A stretch of 64,000 nt of DNA from Syntrophales bacterium. Its GTDB lineage: Bacteria > Desulfobacterota > Syntrophia > Syntrophales > UBA5619. A model generated the notes under the pieces. The model saw only the letters and a list, made by a program, of their open reading frames with translations, was not told the origin of the DNA and made no database searches. Shown one piece after another: positions 52,691 to 62,112 of this stretch. Location of the stretch: positions 81,849-145,848 of the forward strand of contig JALNYO010000005.1 in NCBI GenBank assembly GCA_023229765.1. The letters are read 5' to 3'. Every line of letters begins with the position of its first letter. Positions within the stretch are counted from its first letter, which is position 1. A program made the translations under genes and the position numbers.

Positions 52691-54616
52691 ATGAAACACA
52701 TCGTAATGGGAACAGCCGGCCATGTTGATCATGGCAAGACGGCGCTGATAAAAAGACTCACCGGCGTTGACACCGACCGCCTGAAAGAGGAGAAGGAACG
52801 GGGAATCACCATTGAACTGGGTTTTGCCTCGCTGGTGCTTCCCGGAGGACAAACGGTCGGAATTGTTGATGTCCCCGGCCATGAAAGATTCGTCAAAAAC
52901 ATGGTTGCGGGCGCGGCCGGCATCGATCTTGTGGCGATGGTCATTGCCGCCGACGAGGGCGTCATGCCGCAGACCCGCGAGCACATGCATATCTGCTCCC
53001 TGCTCGGCATCCGCAAGGGGGTTGTCGTTGTTACCAAGATCGACATGGTGGATCGGGATTGGCTGGAGCTGGTGCAGGAGGATATCCGCTCCTTCCTGAT
53101 GGGCACGTTCCTTGAGGGGATGCCGGTCGTCCCGGTTTCCTCGTTTACCGGGGAAGGGATTCCGGCGTTGCTGGACGTAATCGAAAAGAGCGTCGAAGAG
53201 ATACAGGAGACGCAGGATATCGGCATATTGCGCCTGCCGGTGGACAGAGTTTTTTCGATGAAGGGGTTCGGCACCGTCATCACCGGGACGCTGATCTCCG
53301 GCAGCGTGACCATTGGCGAGGATGTGGAATTTTTTCCGGTCGGTTTTCGGGCGAAGGTGCGGGGCATCCAGGTGCATAACGAGCCGGTGAAAACGGCCGA
53401 GGCGGGGCAGCGAACGGCCGTCAACCTGCAGGGAACGGACCGGGAGGAAATCGAACGCGGCTCCATTCTGGCCAATGTCGGGTCGCTGCAGGCATCCCAG
53501 CGGCTTGATTGTGCATACAATCACTTAAAAAGCGCCGGGAAGAAAATAATGAACAGGACGATTGTCCGTCTGCATGTGGGAACAAGCGAGATCATGGCGA
53601 GGTTTGTTCTCTACGATCGCGATTTTCTGGAGCCGGGGGAGGAGGGCTACGTCCAGTTTGTTCTGGAGAACCCTCTGGCCGCCGTTGCCGGAGATAGATT
53701 TGTCGTGCGCAGCTATTCCCCGGTAACGACGATCGGCGGCGGGGTGATCGTCGATCCGCTCCCGGCGAAACATAAAAAAACAGATACAGGAATAATCAGT
53801 GATTTCGAGATACTGGCCGGTGATGACGAGATCCGAAAAATAGAAGTGATCGCCAGAAGGGCCGGGATCGAGGGAATTGCCAGCGGGGCGCTTGTTGTGC
53901 GCGCCGGCATTCCCGCTAAACGGCTCGCCAAAATTCTGGAAGGGATGTTTGCGGACAGGAAGGTAATTTTAGTCGATCGCGATGAGCTGCGCGTTTTATC
54001 TGCCGTTGTTTATGAGGAGCTCAAAGAGTGGATAGTCAGCAGGATCGCCGATTACCACAGGCAGTATCCCCTTCGGGAAGCGCTTGCCCGGGAAGAGCTC
54101 CGCTCAACGCCGGGGATCGGCGCCGCTGCCGGGCCGAAGATTTTTTTAATTGCCCTGCATGATCTGGAGAAAAAAGGGAAAATTGTTGTCGAAAGGGAGA
54201 TGATCCGCCTCACGGAGCATGAGGTGCGGCTCGATGTGGATATGGGATCGCTCCGGGAGAGTCTTTCCAGTGCCTATAGGAAAGGCGGCCTGACCCCGCC
54301 GACGGCGCGGGAGATAGCGGCGATGTTTCCCGACCGGAAAAAAGAGGTGGCAAGCCTGGAGCTGCTCATGCTCCGGGAGGGGGAAATCGCCCGAATCAGC
54401 GAGGATCTCAATTTTCATCGGGACGTTTTGGCAAAACTCCGCGAGGATTATAAAAAGATGCTCGTCAGGGACGGCGAGGCTACTCCGGCGAGCGTGCGAG
54501 AGCTGACCGGCCTTTCGCGTAAATTCATTATCCCGCTTATGGAATACTTTGATTCAACCAAACTAACCATGCGCGCCGGAGACAAACGAATTTTAAGAGA
54601 AAGAACGGAAACATAA
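52691..54616 (+). CDS. selB: Selenocysteine-specific elongation factor SelB
   Basis: 641 residues. GTPase domain: GTAGHVDHGKTALIKRLTGVDTDRLKEEKERGITIELGF, DVPGHERFVKNM, TKIDM. Domains II and III follow (FSMKGFGTVITGTLISG), then C-terminal winged-helix repeats (about 390-635) that bind the SECIS RNA hairpin. It brings Sec-tRNA to UGA codons, so the organism should make selenoproteins; none with an internal UGA was seen in the window, and selA and selC are not here. Confidence 0.93.
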   Translation: MKHIVMGTAGHVDHGKTALIKRLTGVDTDRLKEEKERGITIELGFASLVLPGGQTVGIVDVPGHERFVKNMVAGAAGIDLVAMVIAADEGVMPQTREHMHICSLLGIRKGVVVVTKIDMVDRDWLELVQEDIRSFLMGTFLEGMPVVPVSSFTGEGIPALLDVIEKSVEEIQETQDIGILRLPVDRVFSMKGFGTVITGTLISGSVTIGEDVEFFPVGFRAKVRGIQVHNEPVKTAEAGQRTAVNLQGTDREEIERGSILANVGSLQASQRLDCAYNHLKSAGKKIMNRTIVRLHVGTSEIMARFVLYDRDFLEPGEEGYVQFVLENPLAAVAGDRFVVRSYSPVTTIGGGVIVDPLPAKHKKTDTGIISDFEILAGDDEIRKIEVIARRAGIEGIASGALVVRAGIPAKRLAKILEGMFADRKVILVDRDELRVLSAVVYEELKEWIVSRIADYHRQYPLREALAREELRSTPGIGAAAGPKIFLIALHDLEKKGKIVVEREMIRLTEHEVRLDVDMGSLRESLSSAYRKGGLTPPTAREIAAMFPDRKKEVASLELLMLREGEIARISEDLNFHRDVLAKLREDYKKMLVRDGEATPASVRELTGLSRKFIIPLMEYFDSTKLTMRAGDKRILRERTET

Positions 54617-54647
54617 AGAAGTTATAGCGGAAGGAATAGGTGTAAAT

Positions 54648-55643
54648 TTGGCGGCAAAGGCAATATATGTCAAGGATATCAATACCGGCGACCGGATTGA
54701 CGATCTTTTTATCGCGGCGGAAAAAACGCTCGCGTATTCCCAAAAGGGTTCTCCCTACCTGAATTTGCGACTTCAGGACCGCACCGGGGATGTGGACGCA
54801 AAAATCTGGGACAACGCGCTTACCTGGGACAAGGTTTTCAAGAAGGGCGATGTCCTGCGCGTCCAGGGGCGGGCGCTTAGTTTCAAGAACGCGGTGCAGG
54901 TATCTGTAACCGGATTACAGAAGGTAAACGACAGCGAAGTGGATATTGCCCTGTTCCTGCCGGCCGCCAAACGGGACCGCGCCGAGATGTTCAAGGAATT
55001 GCTGGGCTACTGCGAGCAGGTAAAAACCCCCTGTCTAACGGCGCTGCTGCGTTCTTTTTTCCACGACGAGAAGATTGCGGCGCTTTTCCAGAAGGCGCCG
55101 GCGGCCAAGGGCTTTCATCATATCTACATCGGCGGCCTGATTGAGCATACGCTTTCGGTGGTAGGCCTGCTGAAAATGGCGGGGGAGCATTACGAGAACC
55201 TCGACAAAGACCTGCTGATCACCGGTGGAATTCTGCATGATATCGGTAAGATATATGAACTATCCTACGAGCGTGTCGTTGAGTACAGCGATCCCGGCCG
55301 CCTGATCGGTCATATCGTCATGGGGCTGGAGATGATCGACGAGCGGATCGCCGCGATCCCGGACTTTCCGAAGCAGACGGCGATGGAGCTTCGCCATATT
55401 ATCCTCAGCCATCACGGCGAACTTGAATATGGTTCTCCCAAGCGCCCGAAAACGCTCGAGGCCCTCATCGTTCATTTCATGGATGACATGGACGCCAAGG
55501 TGAATGCCTTTCAGGAGTACATCCGGCAGCCCGGCGATCAGGAGTCCAGTTGGACGCCCTATCACCGTCTGCTGGAGCGGTATATCTACAAGGGCGCCAA
55601 AGTTGCTGATGATGGTGGGGATTCGCAGACGGACTTGCTCTGA
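54648..55643 (+). CDS. HD-domain 3'-5' exonuclease, YhaM-like
   Basis: 331 residues from a TTG start. N-terminal OB fold (about 15-90; AYSQKGSPYLNLRLQDRTGDVDAKIWD), then an HD domain (about 155-290; IGGLIEHTLSVVGLLK, GILHDIGKIYEL, ILSHHGELEYGSPKRPKTLEALIVHFMDDMDAK). This order is that of YhaM/CBF1, which shortens single-stranded RNA or DNA from the 3' end. It begins 31 bases past selB. Confidence 0.85.
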   Translation: MAAKAIYVKDINTGDRIDDLFIAAEKTLAYSQKGSPYLNLRLQDRTGDVDAKIWDNALTWDKVFKKGDVLRVQGRALSFKNAVQVSVTGLQKVNDSEVDIALFLPAAKRDRAEMFKELLGYCEQVKTPCLTALLRSFFHDEKIAALFQKAPAAKGFHHIYIGGLIEHTLSVVGLLKMAGEHYENLDKDLLITGGILHDIGKIYELSYERVVEYSDPGRLIGHIVMGLEMIDERIAAIPDFPKQTAMELRHIILSHHGELEYGSPKRPKTLEALIVHFMDDMDAKVNAFQEYIRQPGDQESSWTPYHRLLERYIYKGAKVADDGGDSQTDLL

Positions 55644-55864
55644 TCTGAAAAAGATGCTGATCGCCGGTTTTTACCGGTGTGACGATTTTTTCGAAGTCAT
55701 CAAATAAGGATTTTCATGCTTCGTTGTGCCCGACACGGGCATGGGGGTTATTTTGTGTTCCGGCTCGTTCGTGTGAGTGCCTTGAATTTTGTCATTTCGA
55801 GGAGCGCAAGCGACGAGAAATCTTTTTACTCTTAGCGTGTTAAAGATTTCTCCCTCCGGTCGAA
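55644..55864. repeat. Partial family 1 and family 3 repeats
   Basis: 55708-55747 is the right part of a family 1 repeat (GATTTTCATGCTTCGTTGTG) with its flank GCCCGACACGGGCATG. 55777-55903 is a family 3 element, inverted relative to the copy at 2831: GTCATTTCGAGGAGCG, GAGAAATCTT, AAGATTTCTCC, CGAAATGATGACA. It continues into the start region of the next gene. Confidence 0.7.
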
Positions 55865-55924
55865 ATGATGACATTGTTGGCAGTTTTCCAAAGCTCTACG
55901 GGTGGGGTGGAAAGATGGTGTCTT

Positions 55925-56992
55925 GTGGCAAACAGGGTTAAGATTGCCGGGGTAATCGATAAAAAAATGTTTTCCGCGGCCGAATGGAATGATTGGCGGT
56001 GGCAGTTCCGCAACCGGGTGCGTTCGTTAAGCGAGCTGGGCGTCTTGCTGAAGGCGCCGGTTGCGGCTCTTTCTCCCTGGCGTAAGGTTTTTAAAGAATA
56101 TCCAGTGGCGATTACCCCCTATTACCTCTCGCTTTTTAATCCTGCCGACGAAAATGACCCCCTGCGGAGGCAGTGCTTCCCCGATCCCCGGGAAATAAAT
56201 TTTTCGCTGGGCGGGGTGGAAGATCCGCTGAACGAGGCAAGAGACATGCCCGTTCCGGGGTTGATTCACCGCTATCCCGACCGTTGCCTGGCGATTGTCA
56301 CCAACACCTGCGCTGTTTACTGCCGGCATTGCAACCGCAAACGGCTCTGGGAAAAGGAAGGCTCTTCCACAAGGGACAGGCTCCAGACGATGATCTCTTA
56401 TGTGGCGCGCACCCCGGAAGTGCGGGAGGTAATTGTTTCGGGCGGGGATCCGCTGATGATGCCGGAGGCGACTCTCGACTGGTTTCTGGGTTCGCTGCAA
56501 GCCCTGCCCAATGTGGAGGCGTTGCGGATCGGAAGCCGGGCGCCGGCTGTCTTGCCGATGCGGATTACAAAAGAGTTGTGCGCAATGCTGCGGCGCCATC
56601 GGCCCCTGTGGTTCAACACGCAGTTCAACCACAGCCGCGAAATCACCCCGGAAGCGGCCAGGGCCTGTGAAATGCTGCTTGAAGCAGGCATTCCCGTCAG
56701 CAACCAGTCTGTACTGCTGAAAGGCGTAAACGACGACTACGAGACGATGAAAGAGCTGCTGTACTCGCTGGAGCGGATAGCGGTACGTCCCTACTATCTG
56801 TTTCAATGCGACCCCGTCCGCGGAACCGATCATTTCCGGACGGAGATCTGCGTCGGCATGGAGATTATGGAGAAACTCTGGCGCAACATATCCGGACTCT
56901 GCCTGCCGCGGTTTGTGATTGACAGCCCGGGGGGACGCGGAAAAATACCGCTTCAGCCCTTTTCCTTTCTTCCCGAAAAGGGTCAGAAATAA
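55925..56992 (+). CDS. epmB: EF-P lysine 2,3-aminomutase EpmB
   Basis: Radical SAM enzyme that turns lysine into (R)-beta-lysine for EF-P. TNTCAVYCRHCNRKR holds the C-x3-C-x2-C cluster; VIVSGGDPLMM and FQCDPVRGTDHF are typical of the lysine aminomutase family. Residues that distinguish EpmB from the larger fermentative enzyme cannot all be checked, but length (about 355) and the adjacent efp and epmA fit. The open frame reaches an ATG at 55865 that lies inside a family 3 repeat; the GTG at 55925 is a more likely start. Family members typically begin near residue DKKMFSAAEWNDWRWQ. Confidence 0.85.
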   Translation: MANRVKIAGVIDKKMFSAAEWNDWRWQFRNRVRSLSELGVLLKAPVAALSPWRKVFKEYPVAITPYYLSLFNPADENDPLRRQCFPDPREINFSLGGVEDPLNEARDMPVPGLIHRYPDRCLAIVTNTCAVYCRHCNRKRLWEKEGSSTRDRLQTMISYVARTPEVREVIVSGGDPLMMPEATLDWFLGSLQALPNVEALRIGSRAPAVLPMRITKELCAMLRRHRPLWFNTQFNHSREITPEAARACEMLLEAGIPVSNQSVLLKGVNDDYETMKELLYSLERIAVRPYYLFQCDPVRGTDHFRTEICVGMEIMEKLWRNISGLCLPRFVIDSPGGRGKIPLQPFSFLPEKGQK

Positions 56993-57001
56993 AACATTAT
57001 T

Positions 57002-57030
57002 TTGACAATCCCCGGGAAATGTACTATGAA
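57002..57030 (+). promoter_or_regulatory. Probable promoter of efp-epmA
   Basis: A perfect TTGACA at 57002-57007, 17 bases, then TATGAA at 57025-57030. The first base of efp is 97 bases further. It lies just after the epmB stop, so efp may be made both alone and with epmB. Confidence 0.55.
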
Positions 57031-57126
57031 AACGGCGTTTTTTAGCTGTTGGGCTATGTGGTTGAAACAAAAAGTATTTGATGCGGCGTCAGGCCGCAGA
57101 CATAATCTAAAGGAGAAGGAAAATTC

Positions 57127-57690
57127 ATGTACGCAGCCAGTGATCTAAGAAAAGGATTGAGGATCAAGATAGAAAATGATCCGTACATCGTGACAGAGTT
57201 CAATTTTGTAAAGCCGGGGAAGGGTCAGGCGCTCTACCGGTGCAAGCTGAAAAACATGGTCAATGGAAACCAGTTTGAACGCACCTTTCGCTCGGTTGAT
57301 ATGTTTGAGACGGCTGATCTGCAGGAAAAAAAGATGCAGTACCTCTATCACGAGGGCGACAAGTACTGCTTTATGGATAACGAAAGCTACGAACAGGTTT
57401 TTCTGACCGAGGATCAGGTAGGCGAAGCCAGCAATTTCCTGCTTGATAACATCGAGGTAGAGGTTTTGCTGTTTGAAAACAAACCCCTCGGGATAACGGT
57501 TCCCAATTTCATCGATGTTGTCGTGACCAGCGCCGAGCCTTGGGCCAGGGGCGATTCCGTATCGGGCAACACCAAACCGGTTACCGTTCAGACCGGATAT
57601 CAGCTTCAGGTGCCCCCCTTCATCGAAGAAGGCGAAAAGATCCGGATCGATACCCGCAGCGGCGAGTATCTCACCCGGGTCAAGGGATGA
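57127..57690 (+). CDS. efp: Translation elongation factor P
   Basis: 187 residues, full length. N-terminal KOW-like domain with FNFVKPGKGQALYRCKLKN, where the Lys of PGKGQ is the residue that receives beta-lysine. C-terminal OB domains end GEKIRIDTRSGEYLTRVKG. EF-P rescues ribosomes at Pro-Pro runs. GGAGAAGG lies 8 bases before the start. Confidence 0.96.
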   Translation: MYAASDLRKGLRIKIENDPYIVTEFNFVKPGKGQALYRCKLKNMVNGNQFERTFRSVDMFETADLQEKKMQYLYHEGDKYCFMDNESYEQVFLTEDQVGEASNFLLDNIEVEVLLFENKPLGITVPNFIDVVVTSAEPWARGDSVSGNTKPVTVQTGYQLQVPPFIEEGEKIRIDTRSGEYLTRVKG

Positions 57691-58616
57691 CAGACGATCA
57701 TTCCTGGAAACTGGCCGCCAAATTTGACGACCTGCGGGTGCGCGCCAGCATGATCCAGGCTGTCCGCCGTTTTTTTCAGGAGAGGGACTTTCTTGAAGTT
57801 GAGACGCCGCTTCTTATCCCGGCGCCGGCCCCGGAGGTGCATATAGACGCAGTTGCCGCCGGCGACTGGTTTCTGCAGACCTCTCCGGAATTGTGCATGA
57901 AGAGGCTTCTGGCGGCTGGCTATGAACGAATCTATCAGCTTTGCAAATGTTTTCGGGAAAAAGAGCGCGGAGAGCGTCATTTGCCGGAATTTACCATTCT
58001 CGAGTGGTACAGGGCAAACGCCGATTACCGGGCGCTCATGGACGACTGCGAGGAGCTGCTTTTGGGAATCGCAGTCGAGCTCGGCGTCTCCAGTTTTATC
58101 TCTCGACGGGGCGGACGGGTGATTCTGGATAAGCCGTGGGAGCGGATAACGGTCGGGGAGGCATTCCTCCGTTATGCAGGAATGGATGTTGCCGAGGCGC
58201 TGGCTAAGGATTGCTTCGAAGAGCGGCTGACTGCGGAGGTAGAACCGCAATTAGGTGTTGATGCGCCTGTTTTTCTTTATGATTATCCGCAGGAACAAAG
58301 CGCGCTTGCGCGTCTAAGGGAAGATGACCCAAGCGTCGCCGAGCGCTTTGAGCTGTATATCGACGGAATGGAAATAGCCAATGCCTTTTCGGAGCTTACC
58401 GATGCCGATGAACAGAGGCGCCGGTTTGAGGAGGCCTCGCGGGAGCGGGAGAAAAACGGTTCTTCCGCGTATCCCCTGCCGGAGTTTTTTCTCGATTCCC
58501 TCCCGCAAATGCCGCCCTCCGCAGGGATTGCCCTGGGAGTGGATCGGCTCGCCATGCTTTTTGCCGGCAGAAAGCGGATTGACGATGTTGTCGCCTTTCC
58601 CCCGGAATTGCTGTAG
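57687..58616 (+). CDS. epmA: EF-P lysine ligase EpmA (GenX/PoxA)
   Basis: 309 residues, from the ATG that overlaps the efp stop by 4 bases (ATGA). A class II LysRS catalytic core without the anticodon-binding domain: motif 2 FREKERGERHLPEFTILEWYRA, motif 3 GIALGVDRLAML and an ending DDVVAFP. It ligates beta-lysine to the EF-P Lys. With epmB and efp on the same strand, the whole EF-P modification set is together. Confidence 0.93.
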   Translation: MTDDHSWKLAAKFDDLRVRASMIQAVRRFFQERDFLEVETPLLIPAPAPEVHIDAVAAGDWFLQTSPELCMKRLLAAGYERIYQLCKCFREKERGERHLPEFTILEWYRANADYRALMDDCEELLLGIAVELGVSSFISRRGGRVILDKPWERITVGEAFLRYAGMDVAEALAKDCFEERLTAEVEPQLGVDAPVFLYDYPQEQSALARLREDDPSVAERFELYIDGMEIANAFSELTDADEQRRRFEEASREREKNGSSAYPLPEFFLDSLPQMPPSAGIALGVDRLAMLFAGRKRIDDVVAFPPELL

Positions 58617-58647
58617 AAAATATTATTTTCAATAAAGGAGATCTTCA

Positions 58648-59397
58648 GTGAAAGAGACATCAATCGCAACGATGAATCTTGGCGGTAATTTTCATGGCAG
58701 TCTTTTTGACATGGTTCTTAATGCCGGGTTTATAGTGCAACTCGTCCTGCTGCTGCTTTTTGTATTTTCAGTGGTTTCCTGGGCCATTATTCTGATGAAA
58801 TACTTCAACATGAGAAAAATAAAAAAGGAAAACGAATTATTTCTGAACATCTATATGAAGGGGACGAAACTGTCGGAAATATATCCCGAATCAAAAAGGA
58901 TGCGAAATTCGACCCTCGCCGGGGTGTTTAACAGCGGTTACAACGAACTTGTCAAGATTGCCAGGGCGGCTCGCGGAAACGTCGTTGGCAGGGATGCCGC
59001 GGATAACCTGGCGGCGAATCTGGAAATTGGCGCAATCGACAATGTCGAGCGGTCATTGAACAGGGCCTGCGACATGGAGACGACAAAACTGGAGGCGGCA
59101 CTCGGATTTCTGGCGACGACGGGCAGCGCCAGCCCCTTTGTCGGCCTGTTTGGGACGGTCTGGGGCATCATGGATACCTTTAAGGGCATCGGCGCCCGCG
59201 GCTCGGCGACACTCGCGGTTGTCGCGCCGGGGATATCGGAGGCCTTGATTGCCACAGCGGCCGGTCTGGCGGCGGCCATCCCTGCGGTCATTTTTTACAA
59301 CTATTATCTGAACAAGGTGAAGGGCATGACCGCGGAGATGGATAGCTTTTCATCAGAACTTGTCAATATTATAGAACGTTTTTATGTAAAAAAGTGA
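58648..59397 (+). CDS. tolQ: Tol-Pal protein TolQ
   Basis: 249 residues from a GTG start with AAAGGAG before it. One N-terminal membrane segment (about 27-48) and two near the C-terminus (GFLATTGSASPFVGLFGTVWGIMDTF; LIATAAGLAAAIPAVIFYNYY), the MotA/TolQ/ExbB fold. With TolR it forms the proton-driven motor in the inner membrane. Confidence 0.92.
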   Translation: MKETSIATMNLGGNFHGSLFDMVLNAGFIVQLVLLLLFVFSVVSWAIILMKYFNMRKIKKENELFLNIYMKGTKLSEIYPESKRMRNSTLAGVFNSGYNELVKIARAARGNVVGRDAADNLAANLEIGAIDNVERSLNRACDMETTKLEAALGFLATTGSASPFVGLFGTVWGIMDTFKGIGARGSATLAVVAPGISEALIATAAGLAAAIPAVIFYNYYLNKVKGMTAEMDSFSSELVNIIERFYVKK

Positions 59398-59403
59398 GAT
59401 GAC

Positions 59404-59829
59404 ATGAGATATTCGAGACGCAGAAATAACAGTTACGATCGCCCAATGGCCGAAATAAACGTTACCCCCCTTGTGGATGTGATGCTGGTGCTTTTGGTAA
59501 TCTTTATGGTTACCGCGCCGATGCTGCAGACGGGGATCGATGTAAATTTGCCGCGGGTGAAGGCCAAAAGCGTTGATGTTGCAGAGGAAAAGATTGTTTT
59601 GACGATAAACGGGGCCCGTGAGATATTTATCAACAGAAGCCCGCTTAACCTCTCCGATCTCGGCGTCAAGCTGGAAAGCATCTTTAAACAGAGAATAGAC
59701 CGGGAAGTTTACCTCCGGGCGGACCGAAATGTCCCTTACGGGTTCGTGGTCGAGGTGATGGCTGCTGTGAGAAAGGCCGGTGTGGATAAGCTCGGCATGA
59801 TAACCGAGCCGCCCGAGGAGCGGCGCTGA
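59404..59829 (+). CDS. tolR: Tol-Pal protein TolR
   Basis: 141 residues. PMAEINVTPLVDVMLVLLVIFMV contains the membrane helix and its essential Asp; the rest is a small periplasmic domain. It starts 6 bases past tolQ. Confidence 0.92.
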   Translation: MRYSRRRNNSYDRPMAEINVTPLVDVMLVLLVIFMVTAPMLQTGIDVNLPRVKAKSVDVAEEKIVLTINGAREIFINRSPLNLSDLGVKLESIFKQRIDREVYLRADRNVPYGFVVEVMAAVRKAGVDKLGMITEPPEERR

Positions 59830-60656
59830 TGGTCGAGGGATTCGACAGAGGGTACGCGGGCGGCGGGTTGAAGGGCACGTTGGTTTTGTCATTGCTGCTT
59901 CACACGGCGCTTTTTGCCCTCCTTGTTTTGTCCCCTTCGTTTCCTTCGCCGAAGCTCACCTTTGGTCCCGTCTATAATGTCTCTCTTGTTGAGGCCCCCG
60001 GAGGGTTCACGGCAAGCGGCAATGCCTCCTCTATCCGCGACAATGCCGGCGCTGCTGAAAAAGAGTTCAAGGGGGTAAAGCGGGTTGAGACGGCAGTAAA
60101 AAGGAGTTCGGCCGCCTTGCCTGCCGTTCCGATCAGCAGAATAGAGAACCGTGGCCGGGATGAGCGCGCCGTGGAGAAGGCGATAGAGAACATCAGAAAA
60201 AAAGCCGCTGCCAGTGGGGAGCCGCAAAAGTCGCTGGAACAGACCGGCGCCTCGAATAGAACGGCAAGTGCAGCAGCCTCTGGTTCAGCCGAAAAGGCGA
60301 AGGGCGCAGTCGGCGAAAGCAGCGGCGTGACAGCTTCTTCCGGCGGGGCGACCGGTGGAGATGCAAGAGTCAACGCTTATTACCGGGTAATATGGCTCCG
60401 AATTAAAGGGCAGTGGGCGCTGCCGGTCGGGATGATTCCCAAAGCAACGCTGGAGTCAGTCATTTCCATAACGATTCTTCGCACCGGCGCGGTTACGGAG
60501 GTCCGATTTGAAAAATCATCAGGGAACCGGTATTTTGACGAATCAGCCATGAAGGCCATTCAAAAGGCAAGCCCGTTGCCGCCCTTGCCCGATTGGCTCA
60601 CCGGCAACAACTTGAATATCGGCATCCGATTTCACTCCTCTGAATTAATGAATTAG
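59829..60656 (+). CDS. tolA: TolA-like protein with TonB C-terminal domain
   Basis: 275 residues. A membrane helix (about 17-38, GTLVLSLLLHTALFALLVL), an Ala/Ser/Lys-rich periplasmic span (about 60-180), and a C-terminal TonB/TolA domain (VIWLRIKGQWALP; ITILRTGAVTEVRFEKSSGNRYFDESAMKAIQKASPLPPLP). It shares one base with the tolR stop. It bridges the inner-membrane motor to Pal and TolB. Confidence 0.85.
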   Translation: MVEGFDRGYAGGGLKGTLVLSLLLHTALFALLVLSPSFPSPKLTFGPVYNVSLVEAPGGFTASGNASSIRDNAGAAEKEFKGVKRVETAVKRSSAALPAVPISRIENRGRDERAVEKAIENIRKKAAASGEPQKSLEQTGASNRTASAAASGSAEKAKGAVGESSGVTASSGGATGGDARVNAYYRVIWLRIKGQWALPVGMIPKATLESVISITILRTGAVTEVRFEKSSGNRYFDESAMKAIQKASPLPPLPDWLTGNNLNIGIRFHSSELMN

Positions 60657-60681
60657 GAAATTTATCTACAGGAAAGTCGAA

Positions 60682-61995
60682 ATGCGCAACAAATTAAATA
60701 TGATTTTTATCCTGTTTGTTCTCTTTTTCACTGCTTCCGGAGATGTCTGGGGGAAGGTTTACTTGGATATAGATTCCCCTTCTTTCCGTAAATTTCCGCT
60801 TGCCGTTTCCGAATTTAAACCCCTGGCGCCGGTGGCCAAAGCAGATAACCTCAATACCTGGTTCGCCGACGAACTCTCCCGCTGCCTGGAAATTACTGGA
60901 TATTTTCAAATACTTGACCGAAAATCCTTTCTGGAAGATCAGCAAAAAGCCGGGATTACCGCGGAGGGCATCCACTTTGACGATTGGACGACAATCGGCG
61001 CCGAATACCTTGTCAAGGGCGGATTTCAGGCGACCAGCCGGGAGTTGACGGCGGAGTTTCGCCTGTTTGACGTGGTGAAGGGGGAGCTCGTTCTCGGCAA
61101 ACGCTATCTCGGCAAACCGGAAGATAAAAAAAAGATGGTGTTGCGGTTTGTGGACGAGCTGCTGTCCGTCCTGACCGGCGAGAGCGGCAATTTCAACACG
61201 CGCATTGCCTTTGTCAAAAAAAACGGAACAGCAAAAGAGATCTACACGATAAACTTTGACGGGTCCGACCTGCGCCGGATTACCAATTACAATTCTCTGA
61301 CTCTTGCGCCCCGCTGGTCGGCGGATGGAAGGTTCCTGGCTTTCACCTCTTACAAGGACGGCAATCCTGATATCTATATGCGGGATTTGGAAAGCGGGTC
61401 AACAAAAAAACTCGTTTCCTACCGAGGGGTAAATCTTCCCGGGTCATGGTCGAAAAACGGGGAGAGGCTGCTTGTCACCCTCAGTCGTGAAGGCAATGCC
61501 GATATATACGATATGAATGTTAAAAACTCCCTGCTGCAGCGTCTTACCCGTGATTTTTCGATAGACGTCTCTCCGGTGTGCTCGCCGGATGAAAAAAGCG
61601 TTGCCTTCGTTTCCAATCGCAACGGCTCTCCGCAAGTGTATATAATGGATGCGGATGGAGGCAATGTGCGATTGCTGACCCATCAGGGCAACTACAATAC
61701 CACGCCTGCCTGGTCGCCTCGAGGCGACAAGATTGCGTACGAAGGTTCCGTAAATGGCCGTTTTCAGCTATTTTTAATAGATATTGCCGGCGGAGAGCCC
61801 CAGCAGTTGACCTTCGATCCGTGGAATTATGAAAGCCCCGCCTGGTCGCCGGATGGCAGATACCTTGCCTACAGCGTCAGCGGCTACGGCCGCAGCCGGG
61901 TAGAAATCATGAATGCCGACGGCAAGAACGTGAGAGTACTTTATGAAGACAAGGATGGCTGCCAAAGCGCGGCCTGGTCGCCGCGCTTAAAATAA
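60682..61995 (+). CDS. tolB: Periplasmic protein TolB
   Basis: 437 residues. Signal peptide (IFILFVLFFTASGDVWG), N-terminal alpha/beta domain (about 30-170) and a beta-propeller with repeated WSPDGRYLAYS, SADGRFLAFTSY, and SPDEKSVAFVSNR. It binds Pal and TolA in the periplasm. Confidence 0.95.
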   Translation: MRNKLNMIFILFVLFFTASGDVWGKVYLDIDSPSFRKFPLAVSEFKPLAPVAKADNLNTWFADELSRCLEITGYFQILDRKSFLEDQQKAGITAEGIHFDDWTTIGAEYLVKGGFQATSRELTAEFRLFDVVKGELVLGKRYLGKPEDKKKMVLRFVDELLSVLTGESGNFNTRIAFVKKNGTAKEIYTINFDGSDLRRITNYNSLTLAPRWSADGRFLAFTSYKDGNPDIYMRDLESGSTKKLVSYRGVNLPGSWSKNGERLLVTLSREGNADIYDMNVKNSLLQRLTRDFSIDVSPVCSPDEKSVAFVSNRNGSPQVYIMDADGGNVRLLTHQGNYNTTPAWSPRGDKIAYEGSVNGRFQLFLIDIAGGEPQQLTFDPWNYESPAWSPDGRYLAYSVSGYGRSRVEIMNADGKNVRVLYEDKDGCQSAAWSPRLK

Positions 61996-62112
61996 ACCAA
62001 TTTTTTATCTTGCTTTTTCAGCTCCATGCATATATAAAAAACAAGTCGGCTGAAAAAAAAATTTATACTAAATAAACCTAAATAAACACAGACATAAGAA
62101 AGGAGATTTACA

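Noticed and set aside
61996..62060. Hairpin TTTTCAGC...GCTGAAAA after tolB as a terminator
   Set aside because: The loop is close to 30 bases and the stem is A/T-rich with only three GC pairs, so it is not convincing.
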